From NCBI GenBank assembly GCA_002698575.1, contig NZZG01000162.1, positions 1 to 39,844 of the forward strand: a DNA stretch of 39,844 nucleotides, read 5' to 3'. The notes beneath the pieces are model-generated. The model was not told where the DNA came from, ran no database searches, and saw only the letters and a list, made by a program, of their open reading frames with translations. The stretch is from Pimelobacter sp. GTDB taxonomy: Bacteria > Actinomycetota > Actinomycetes > Propionibacteriales > Nocardioidaceae. Positions within the stretch are counted from its first letter, which is position 1. Each line of letters opens with the position of its first letter. The position numbers and the translations under genes were made by a program. Positions 1-6,680 of the stretch are shown piece by piece.

Positions 1-420
1 CAGTGAGAGCAGGGCACGCAGGCCGCGACGCGTGCGGGCCACGGCGTACTCCTCCAGGCCCTCGCTGATGGAGTAGAGGAAGGCCAGCATCGCCGCCTCC
101 GCAACCTCACCGAGGATCACCGCGCCCACAGCGGCGATCGTCATCAAGGTGCCGACCCCGATCTTGCCCTTGGCCAACCGCTTCAGCGTGTTAGGGACGA
201 AGGTCCACGCGCCGAGCGCCAGGGCGACGGCGTTCAGCCCGGTCACCACCCCCTGGGATGCGTCGTTCAGATCAGCCACGAAGCCGGCGACGAGGAAGAG
301 GCCGGCCGCAGCGGCGAACCGCAGCTCACTGACCTCCCACAGACGCTCGGGCTCCTGCTCCTCCAGTTCGTTGCTGTCTTCTCGGGGCTCGTCGGAGCCG
401 CAGCCACAGGCGTCAGTCAC
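1..420 (-). CDS. Heavy-metal translocating P-type ATPase, N-terminal 140 residues (runs off left edge)
   Basis: This is the start of a P1B-type ATPase that would pump a soft divalent metal such as Cd, Zn or Pb out of the cytoplasm. The visible part has a short Cys-containing N-terminus (ACGCG, residues 4-8), an acidic linker, and about four membrane segments near residues 34-50, 58-76, 89-105 and 107-120. The stretch GVGTLMTIAAVGAVILG followed by EAAMLAFLYSISEGLEEYA closely follows the ZntA/CadA pattern. The phosphorylation Asp, CPC motif and ATP domain lie outside the window. Translation starts at a GTG whose bases overlap the stop of the upstream regulator (GTGA), so the two genes are translationally coupled. 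The exact metal cannot be told from this fragment. Confidence 0.85.
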   Translation of the reverse strand, partial: MTDACGCGSDEPREDSNELEEQEPERLWEVSELRFAAAAGLFLVAGFVADLNDASQGVVTGLNAVALALGAWTFVPNTLKRLAKGKIGVGTLMTIAAVGAVILGEVAEAAMLAFLYSISEGLEEYAVARTRRGLRALLSL

Positions 421-812
421 AGTGCACGTTCCTTCGTGGTGGGGGCGTCGGGGCGGGACTCGGACAACGGGTCAGCGGGTCCGTAGATGGGGCACAGGTC
501 GACCGACTCGCCGGTCAGGGCGAGCAGCTGCTCGGCTGCGCCGAGAAGATCCATCAGCTCAGGGTGGGCGATGGAGTAGAACATCTGACGACCCTCCGGT
601 CGCCCGACGATGAGGCCGCAGTCGCGGAGGCAGGCGAGGTGACCGGACACGGTTCCCTGAGCCAGCCCGAGGGCCTGGGTGAGGTCCACGACGCGTCGCT
701 CTTCATCGGCGAGATGGCGGATGATTGACAGCCGGTTGCGGTCCGCGAGGCCGTGGAACAGGGCCGCGCCGCGCCTGAGGCCCGCGTCGGCATGGGTCGT
801 TGTCATTGGCAT
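417..812 (-). CDS. ArsR/SmtB-family metal sensor, CmtR-like
   Basis: This 131-residue winged-helix repressor probably senses Cd(II)/Pb(II) and controls the coupled P-type ATPase. The helix-turn-helix runs about residues 40-70 (VVDLTQALGLAQGTVSGHL). Three cysteines match the Mycobacterium CmtR ligand arrangement: C61 and C65 in CLRDC on the recognition helix, and C107 in the C-terminal DLCPIYG (CmtR uses Cys57, Cys61 and Cys102). I chose the ATG at 812, not the upstream ATG at 848, because a TATCAT -10-like element ends seven bases before it, which fits leaderless transcription, and because family members begin near here. The last codons overlap the ATPase start. Metal specificity is inferred from the cysteine pattern. 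Confidence 0.85.
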   Translation of the reverse strand: MPMTTTHADAGLRRGAALFHGLADRNRLSIIRHLADEERRVVDLTQALGLAQGTVSGHLACLRDCGLIVGRPEGRQMFYSIAHPELMDLLGAAEQLLALTGESVDLCPIYGPADPLSESRPDAPTTKERAL

Positions 813-818
813 AGCCCG

Positions 819-824
819 ATGATA
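819..824 (-). promoter_or_regulatory. Possible -10 element for a leaderless cmtR-like transcript
   Basis: On the minus strand TATCAT lies six bases upstream of the ATG at 812. That spacing would put the transcription start at or next to the start codon, as in many actinobacterial leaderless genes. No convincing -35 hexamer is visible and the operator was not identified. Confidence 0.3.
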
Positions 825-860
825 GCGGCAGTGTGATTGATCGTCCACGTCCGCTGTCAG

Positions 861-1087
861 CGATCACGCTAGGCCGCCATCCTGGTCACCGTCTTCCTGG
901 CCTGGCCGCCTCGAACCTGACCGCCCTGAAGGTGATCGGCGTCGGCCTGACACTCGCCGTCATTCTCGACGCGACCATCATCCGCGCCCTGCTCGTGCCC
1001 GCGATCATGCGACTGGCCGGAGAGGCGAATTGGTGGGCCCCCGCGCCGCTACGGCGCCTGCACCAACGGCTGGGCCTCACCGACTGA
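861..1087 (+). pseudogene. C-terminal remnant of an MMPL-family transporter
   Basis: The frame from about 905 to 1087 reads SNLTALKVIGVGLTL, then a hydrophobic helix with LDATIIRALLVPAIMRL, then WWAPAPLRRL and a stop. This is the typical last transmembrane helix and tail of MMPL/YdfJ-type transporters. Upstream, homologous codons (AILVTVFLA) occur in another frame, so the fragment also has a frameshift near 900. Nothing upstream encodes the rest of the protein; that DNA is occupied by the metal-sensor gene on the opposite strand. It is a decayed relic, unlike the intact MMPL gene at 27307. Confidence 0.7.
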
Positions 1088-1135
1088 CCCAACCCGGCTC
1101 ATCCCGGACACAAGAGGAAGGCGGAGCGGGTTTTC

Positions 1136-1207
1136 GGTATCCCCATCACGAACGTCGCCCTGCCGACCATCGCCACCGAGCTGGCTGTCGGCACCGACGC
1201 CCTGCGC
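1136..1207 (+). pseudogene. Fragment of an MFS drug-efflux transporter (DHA2 type), first helix
   Basis: The frame reads GIPITNVALPTIATELAVG, the hallmark first membrane helix of 14-TM EmrB/QacA transporters (usually DVTIVNVALPTIA). Only about 24 codons survive between the MMPL remnant and the P450 gene, with no start codon or downstream continuation. It is recorded as a short relic. Confidence 0.55.
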
Positions 1208-1316
1208 TCAAGCACTTCGGGCGAGGCAGAGGTCAAGAGACAGCGATGAGTCACCGACCGTGCGCCGTGCCTAGTGCCGGGAACCGTGGGTACCGTCGAC
1301 CAACGACACCGGAAGG

Positions 1317-2579
1317 GTGATCACCTTGAATCTCTCGGACCTCAAGTCGGCCGGCAGCACGATCGCGCTGCTTCGCGATCCCTACCGTTTCATCTCGCGC
1401 CGGGCCTCCGAGCTCGGTGCAGACGCCTTCCTGACCCGGCTCCTGCTGCGGCCGACGACCTGCATGACCGGCGTCGAGGCCGCCGGTGTCTTCTACGATC
1501 CGGCACGGTTCCAGCGGGCCGGAGCTGCGCCAGGTGCACTGCAGAAGACCCTCTTCGGCCAAGGAGGCGTACAGGGTCTCGACGGCGAGGACCATCGCCA
1601 ACGCAAGGCAATGTTCCTCCAGATCGTTCAACCCGACCGAGTTGAAGCGCTTGCCGAAAGCGTCACTCGCTCGTGGCGGCGAGCCGTGGACGACTGGGAG
1701 GCCGTCGGACGGATTCAGCTCTATCCCCGGCTCCAGGAGCTGCTGACCCTGGCCGTTTGCGAGTGGGCAGGCGTACCCCTGCCTGCGGCCGAGGTCGAGG
1801 ACCGCACCCGGCAGCTCAGTGCCCTTTTCGATGAGGCCGGGCAGATCGGCGTCAGTCACCTTCGCTCGCGGGCCGCTCGCAGAGCGGCTGACCGATGGGC
1901 CGCCGCCGTCATCGATCACGTCCGGGCCGGCAAGCTGGACCCGCCTCCGTCGTCCGCGGCGTACGTCGTCGCCCACCACCGTGAGCCGAACGGTCGTCCG
2001 ATGGCGTCCCGCGTGGCAGGGGTGGAGCTGCTCAACGTGCTGCGACCCACAATCGCCACGGCGGTGTACATCACGCTCGTTGCGCACGCGCTCGACGCTC
2101 ATCCGGCCTGGAGGAAGCGGCTCGCCACCGGTGACGGAAGTGAAGACACGGCGTTCGTGGAAGAGGTGCGCCGTCCATACCCGTTCTTCCCGGCTGTGGC
2201 TGCCGTCGTCCGCGAGGACTTCCACTGGGGGGGCCACCTGTTCGTGAAGGGCCGCCGCGTCCTGCTCGACCTGTATGGCACGAACCACGACAACCGGTAC
2301 TGGATCAACCCGGAACGCTTCGACCCCGAACGGTTCCTCGGCGAGGAACCCGATCGGTTTGCGTTCGTGCCTCAGGGCGGGGGCGACCCCGCTGCGCATC
2401 ATCGGTGCCCCGGCGAGCCGATCGCGACACGGCTCATGGTCGTGGCCCTCGATCAGTTCGTCAGGCACATGACCTATACCGCGGTGGCCCCGTCTGCTCC
2501 CGTCGACTTCGGTCGACTCCCGGCACTGCCAACCGGCGGTTATCCGATCCGACTTGTGGCGACCGGCATCTCCGCCTGA
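1317..2579 (+). CDS. CYP152-family fatty-acid peroxygenase (P450)
   Basis: This 420-residue heme-thiolate enzyme should use hydrogen peroxide directly to hydroxylate or decarboxylate fatty acids, with no reductase partner. It carries the CYP152 signature: heme loop QGGGDPAAHHRCPGE with axial Cys364, the I-helix Arg-Pro pair (R243-P244 in LRPTIATAVYIT) that binds the substrate carboxylate in place of the usual acid-alcohol pair, and an ExxR motif at E282-R285. Residue Gln86 (GGVQGLDGEDH) sits where BSbeta and SPalpha have Gln and OleT has His, which points to hydroxylation rather than alkene formation. The GTG at 1317 lies directly against GGAAGG, so the TTG at 1326, nine bases from that ribosome site, is an alternative start. 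It is intact, although surrounded by relic genes. Confidence 0.9.
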   Translation: MITLNLSDLKSAGSTIALLRDPYRFISRRASELGADAFLTRLLLRPTTCMTGVEAAGVFYDPARFQRAGAAPGALQKTLFGQGGVQGLDGEDHRQRKAMFLQIVQPDRVEALAESVTRSWRRAVDDWEAVGRIQLYPRLQELLTLAVCEWAGVPLPAAEVEDRTRQLSALFDEAGQIGVSHLRSRAARRAADRWAAAVIDHVRAGKLDPPPSSAAYVVAHHREPNGRPMASRVAGVELLNVLRPTIATAVYITLVAHALDAHPAWRKRLATGDGSEDTAFVEEVRRPYPFFPAVAAVVREDFHWGGHLFVKGRRVLLDLYGTNHDNRYWINPERFDPERFLGEEPDRFAFVPQGGGDPAAHHRCPGEPIATRLMVVALDQFVRHMTYTAVAPSAPVDFGRLPALPTGGYPIRLVATGISA

Positions 2580-2692
2580 CCTGGACCACGTGGGTGGCGG
2601 ACCCGTGGTGCGGAGCTAGCATTCCAGGAGAGAGATCCCGCGGCGCGCCGTCCGAACGGTCGTCGTCACACGATCATCGAGGTGGTTTGTCG

Positions 2693-3193
2693 GTGGACCA
2701 ACCGATCTACTGGGGGTTGCTGCTGGCGACGGCCAGTGTCCTGGTCGGAGCACGTCTCGCCGCTCGGCGTCCACTGTGGCGAAGCCACTCCAGCGCAATT
2801 TCAACAGGCGACCTGGTCGTGACCGTGACAGCAGCTGCGATTTTGGCGTTCCATTGCGCGGCGATGTTCTTCGCCGACTGGGTGGACGCGGTTCCGTTCG
2901 CTGAGGCCCCGGCAGCCGCCGTACGCGACCTCGACAGCCTCGCCAGCGAGGTGTCCTACTGGGTGCCTGCCGTGGCGCTGATAATCGCCCTACGCCAGGT
3001 GTGGGTGTGGCCACCGGCGGTGGCCTTGTTGGTCGTGACACTGGGCGGAGTGGGCTACACGATGTTCGTGCCCCATGCCCTCACGACTCACCTGGCGTGG
3101 CTGGCAGCCGCTGTCGTCACCTTGGTACTGCTCGGTACCGCGCTCGTTTCTTCCAGCGTCCCACGAGGTTCAGTCTCGAGCGCCCGCCTCTGA
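2693..3193 (+). CDS. Integral membrane protein of unknown function
   Basis: This encodes about 166 residues, mostly hydrophobic, with four or five predicted membrane segments (around residues 5-22, 38-57, 84-103, 107-124 and 132-150) and a short basic, Ser-rich tail. The start is taken as the GTG at 2693 because GAGGTGG lies seven bases upstream; longer in-frame extensions run through the end of the P450 gene and do not look like protein. It follows the CYP152 gene by 113 bases on the same strand and might share its transcript. I do not recognise the family and assign no function. Confidence 0.6.
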   Translation: MDQPIYWGLLLATASVLVGARLAARRPLWRSHSSAISTGDLVVTVTAAAILAFHCAAMFFADWVDAVPFAEAPAAAVRDLDSLASEVSYWVPAVALIIALRQVWVWPPAVALLVVTLGGVGYTMFVPHALTTHLAWLAAAVVTLVLLGTALVSSSVPRGSVSSARL

Positions 3194-3218
3194 TGCCGCA
3201 TCCTCGAGGACTGGAAGG

Positions 3219-3413
3219 ATGCGTAGGCAGGCGCTTGCGGATCTGCCGGAGCGCCTGTCGCTGACCTCGGCGGCTGTGGCTGTGGCCGGCCGTGAGGGCT
3301 TGGGCAAGAAGACGGTGCGCCATGAGCGTAGCCAGCTCAGGACGCGGCGGGGACTGGACGGTTCTCTCGCTCAGGTGCTCCAGTCTCAGCTCGCTGTCCG
3401 CGTGCTCGCCTAA
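3219..3413 (+). pseudogene. Probable IS3-type transposase OrfA fragment
   Basis: The frame contains VAGREGLGKKTVRHERSQLRT, which resembles the helix-turn-helix core of IS3-family OrfA proteins (pattern REGVGKETVRRWRxQ followed by a Gly-rich turn). Both the N-terminal start and the downstream catalytic OrfB are missing, and no flanking inverted repeats were found. It may be a remnant of an insertion sequence; the match is short, so this is a low-confidence call. Confidence 0.3.
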
Positions 3414-3484
3414 TCGTCATGCTTGCGACGGCCCCCTTGGGCCCCGGTTCCGCGGCCGCGTTTGTGAGGGTCAGTCAGACGGGC

Positions 3485-3640
3485 ATGTACCGGATTCGTA
3501 CCAAGCGAAGTGACGGACACGGGAAACGCCGCCGAACGACCGAGGGGTAGCGCGACGGCCTTCCTGCAAATCGGGAGGCGGTCGACCGACGCACGCTGTC
3601 CGCGGCTGTCATTCGCGCGGAGCGGGCCACAGAGGCGGGG
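3485..3640 (+). pseudogene. Possible degraded N-terminal fragment of a phage-type integrase
   Basis: One frame reads MYRIRTKRSDGHGKRRRTTEG, then a stop at 3548, then continues in frame with NREAVDRRTLSAAVIRAERA. The pattern YRIRTxRxDGxxKxRxxxGF followed by TRREAxxAL is typical of the arm-binding N-terminus of actinobacterial tyrosine integrases. No catalytic domain follows. Given the nearby intact integrase, an older integration is plausible, but the evidence is weak. Confidence 0.25.
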
Positions 3641-3686
3641 ATGTACCCGCGCCTGTCACGGAGGTCGCCGTCGCGTCCTCGCGTAA

Positions 3687-3830
3687 GTCTTCCGAGGCCT
3701 CTACGGCGCGATCATCGTCGAGGACCCGGACCCCATCCCTGTCACCCGCGAACGGGTGCTCGTGATCTCCGACCTCACCCTTGACTGGGACGGTCAGGTC
3801 GTGCAGCCGTCCACGATGGGCCGGATGATG
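3687..3830 (+). pseudogene. Fragment of a multicopper oxidase
   Basis: The frame reads VFRGLYGAIIVEDPDPIPV, then RERVLVISDLTLDWDGQ. This is the end of the first cupredoxin domain of laccase-like multicopper oxidases (pattern Q-x-FRGLYGALIVEDP). There is no copper-binding HxH triad upstream in frame and no second or third domain downstream. The relic fits the heavy-metal theme of the left end of the window. The rest of 3640-4077 holds no gene I can support. Confidence 0.55.
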
Positions 3831-4077
3831 CGTACCCGGCGCCGGTCGAGACCGCCTGCTGTTGGCTGCGGCGGGCAGCGAGCCTTCGCTCGGATGAGAT
3901 TCGAGCCATGCCACGTTTATGTCCCGAAAACGGTATCGCAAGCCATCTAGCGACGTCAGATAGCATCAAGAGGATTGGGCGCCGTCGCCTCGTTCACTGT
4001 GCGTTTGCGCAGGTCAGAGCGCGAGGCAGCAAAAAGCAGCAAGCAGGCTCGCAACCCGTCACCACCGAACTGTGAGT

Positions 4078-4112
4078 CCAGAGGTCGCAGGTTCAAATCC
4101 TGCCCCCGCTAC
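4078..4112 (+). other. 3' end of a tRNA gene: attachment-site remnant
   Basis: The segment has a 3' anticodon-stem end (CCAG), variable loop AGGTC, a perfect T-arm (GCAGG TTCAAAT CCTGC) and a CCCCGCT acceptor 3' strand. No matching 5' half (acceptor, D-arm, anticodon 5' stem) precedes it, so it is not a functional tRNA. The wording AGAGGTCGCAGGTTCAAATCC resembles actinobacterial initiator tRNA-Met, but upstream bases (TGTGAGT) also allow a GTG anticodon reading, so identity is uncertain. It lies about 200 bases from the integrase stop, the classical position of a tRNA-derived att core. A second copy was not found within the window. Confidence 0.6.
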
Positions 4113-4116
4113 AAAT

Positions 4117-4167
4117 GAAGGCCTTCTGATCAGCGGAAACGCTGACCAGGGGGCCTTCCAGGTTTTT
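4117..4167 (+). terminator. Strong intrinsic terminator after the tRNA remnant
   Basis: A hairpin of about 18 base pairs with one internal mismatch is capped by a GAAA loop (arms 4117-4135 and 4140-4158) and followed by a GGTTTTTG tract. It would be the natural terminator of the original tRNA gene and suggests that this side of the att core carries native flanking DNA. It also lies beyond the stop of the leftward integrase gene. Confidence 0.7.
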
Positions 4168-4307
4168 GCCCAGAAGCCATTAGTGGGCGGAAATTGGGCT
4201 CTATGTGGGCCCCCTTTGAGCGTGTGCCGACGATGCGAACTCGCAAATGCCCTCGCCGTGTCTGCAGCGAGGGCATTCCGGAATGGCAGATTCGGCCGCG
4301 ATCCGGA

Positions 4308-5489
4308 TCACGTCTTCGGCGTCATGGGCGGCCGGAACCGTTCGAGGTAGTCGGTCAGGTCGGGTGCGACCTTGGCCTTGTGGATGTAGTGCTCAAGGGT
4401 GATGTCCTCGTTGGCGTGACCCAGTTGGGCTTGCGCTGCCTTCGAGTCGACCGTCTGGTCGATGAGGGTTGCCACCGACTTGCGGAAGGTATGGAAAGTG
4501 ACCCAGTCGTAGGCGGTGTCATCGACCACCCGGTTCCACAACCGCTCCCAGTTGGAGACCTGGCGCCACGTTCCGTTGCGCGTCGTGAAGACCGCGCCGT
4601 TCCTGTTTGCGGGACTTTCGACCATCCGGCGCATCAGGATGTCGACCGAGAATGGTGGCAGGAACAGGGTCCGGTAGCCGGCCTCCGACTTCGTCCACGG
4701 CTGGCGGAACGTTCCCTTGCCGGTCTCGGTCACGATGGTTCCCGATACCGTCAGGGTGGGGGTATCGGACGAGAGGTCGATCTCGGGGTAGATGAAACCG
4801 GCTGCCTCGCCGATGCGACAGCCCGTGGCAAGCATCAGGTCGACGATGTCGCGCAGGTCTGTTGTCATGCGCGGACCCGGCCGCGTGCGCTTCATCTCGA
4901 TGTCGATGAGCGCACGGACTTCGTTGACCTGGCCGAGGTCGAGATAAGTGATTTCCTTCCGCGGTCGTGAGATCCGCGCGACCTCCTTCACCGGATTCGC
5001 CGGGATGGCGTCATGCCGGACCGCGATGCCGAACATCTGGTGCAGCGCGTTCCGCAGCTTCGTCACATCGGCTCCGGTTGCGGCACGGTCCTTGATGACT
5101 CGGTCGATGACACTGGTGCGACAGTCAGCGACTCTGCGCTGCCCGATAGCAGGGAGGACCTGGTTGTTCACCACGCTCCGGTAGGCACGCAACGAGTTGG
5201 CGCTGACATTGTTGTCGACCTCCTTCTCCTTCAGCCAGAAGGCGGCCAACTCTGCGATCGACTTCTGTCCTGTCAGCTCGCCGTCCCCGACATCTGAGCC
5301 CTTCAGGGTCTGCAGTTTCTGGATGAGGGCGGTTCGGGCGGCCGACTCGCTGTGAGCACGGGCGCGCTGCTTGGCTACTCGGCCGCTAAAGAGGGCGTAG
5401 CGCGCCTCGGCCTGGTAGGTGCCGGTCCTTGTTCGCGTCACGCTGATCTTCCCCCAGGTTCCAGGGGGCATGGGGGGCCGGCCGCTCAT
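4308..5489 (-). CDS. Tyrosine recombinase / integrase
   Basis: This 393-residue phage-type integrase would carry out site-specific insertion and excision at the adjacent tRNA core. It has an N-terminal arm-binding region (about 1-70), a SAM-like core-binding domain (75-170) and a catalytic domain with the complete set R225 (ATGCRIGEA), K267 (TKSEAGYR), H333-x-x-R336 (HTFRKS), H358 (LGHA) and nucleophile Y368 (EHYIH). The ATG at 5489 has GAGG seven bases upstream. It reads toward the tRNA remnant. Only 57 bases separate it from the beginning of the truncated VirB4-like gene, with no excisionase between them. All catalytic residues are present, so it may still be active. Confidence 0.95.
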   Translation of the reverse strand: MSGRPPMPPGTWGKISVTRTRTGTYQAEARYALFSGRVAKQRARAHSESAARTALIQKLQTLKGSDVGDGELTGQKSIAELAAFWLKEKEVDNNVSANSLRAYRSVVNNQVLPAIGQRRVADCRTSVIDRVIKDRAATGADVTKLRNALHQMFGIAVRHDAIPANPVKEVARISRPRKEITYLDLGQVNEVRALIDIEMKRTRPGPRMTTDLRDIVDLMLATGCRIGEAAGFIYPEIDLSSDTPTLTVSGTIVTETGKGTFRQPWTKSEAGYRTLFLPPFSVDILMRRMVESPANRNGAVFTTRNGTWRQVSNWERLWNRVVDDTAYDWVTFHTFRKSVATLIDQTVDSKAAQAQLGHANEDITLEHYIHKAKVAPDLTDYLERFRPPMTPKT

Positions 5490-5546
5490 GGGTTGGCCTC
5501 ACGCGAACGCAGCGAGATGGTGCCGAAGGCATAAGAGTGACGAGAC

Positions 5547-6654
5547 ATGATGCCTTTCGGCTACAAGGTGCTGATCTTGGGCGACCCCAAGGACGAGTAC
5601 GAGCGGCTGTGCCGCGCCTTCGGCGTCGAGCCCTTCGCGATCGGCCCCGGCATGCGCACGGATCAACCCACTCGCGATGGGGCCGCTGGGCCAGGGCTGG
5701 GAGAACCTCTCGGCCGAGGAGTCCCAGCGTCGCGCCACCATCATCTTCGGTCGCTGGCTGACCCTGGTCCGCGGCCTGGTGGGCTCGATGCGCATCGGCA
5801 CCAATCACGTCCCCTTCGGCCCCACCGACGCCGACGTGGTCCACACCGCCCTGGAGCACCTCACCGGCTACAGCGATGGCAGCTCGGTGCTGCGGGAGAC
5901 CACCATCCCCGAGCTGTGGCACCTGCTGCACAATCCCACCGAGGACCTCATCGAGCGCTCGCGCTACGCCAGCCGCCAGCAGTTCCTCGACGAGACGCGG
6001 CTGCTGCGCGACGCGCTCGGCCAGCTCGTCAAGGGAGCACTCGCCGGCCTGTTCGACGCCCCCACCAACATCGAGGTCGACTGGTCGGCCCCGATCCAGT
6101 CGCTGTCCCTGTCGCGGCTCGACGACCTCGGCGACGAGGCGGTGGGCATCGCGCTCCTTGCGCTCAACTCCTGGGGACGCGGGATGCGCGAGACCGCCGA
6201 CGCCGGCGACCTGCGCATCGTCGTGCGGGACGAGTCCTGGCGCCAGCTGCGGCTGGGCCCGGACGCGGTCAAAAGCTTCGACGCCGACCTGCGGCTGAGC
6301 CGCGGCATGGCCGGTCGCGGCGGCGACATCCAGTTCGCGATCGCCCACAAGCCCTCCGACCTGCTCGCCGCCGGCGACGTCGGCTCCCAGGCCGCCACCA
6401 TCGCCAAGGACCTCCTCGACCTCGCCGACGTCAAGATCCTCGGCGGACAGAACCCCAAGGTCGCCCGCGAGCTCGACTTGATGCTCGGCCTCGGACCCAT
6501 CGCCCAGGACCTCGTCACCGGCTGGGCGCGCCAGGACAAGGGCCGCGCGCTTTGGTCGGTGGGGGAGTCGACCTACAAGGTCCAGACCGTGCTGCACCCG
6601 CTAGAGAAGCAGCTCACATGGACCAACGAGGCCATCGAGGCCGCGGCCTCCTGA
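5547..6654 (+). pseudogene. VirB4/TraC-like conjugation ATPase, 5'-truncated and frameshifted
   Basis: The first 36 codons read MMPFGYKVLILGDPKDEYERL and continue to FGVEPFAIGPGM. The sequence then leaves this frame near 5655 and resumes in the +1 frame as INPLAMGPLGQGWENLSAEESQRR, running to 6654. Together these form the C-terminal half of the VirB4-like (SCO6880-associated) conjugation ATPase of actinobacterial elements. The Walker A region that should precede GYKVLIL is absent: upstream DNA is the integrase promoter region. The gene therefore has two lesions, a 5' deletion at the integrase junction and a frameshift. A start at 5677 could in theory yield a 325-residue piece, but it could not hydrolyse ATP. 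Confidence 0.75.
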
Positions 6655-6680
6655 GCCGCCCGAGCTGAGGTCGATACGTC

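Noticed and set aside
1251..2468. 405-codon minus-strand frame opposite the P450
   Set aside because: Antisense to a complete CYP152 protein with heme and I-helix motifs.
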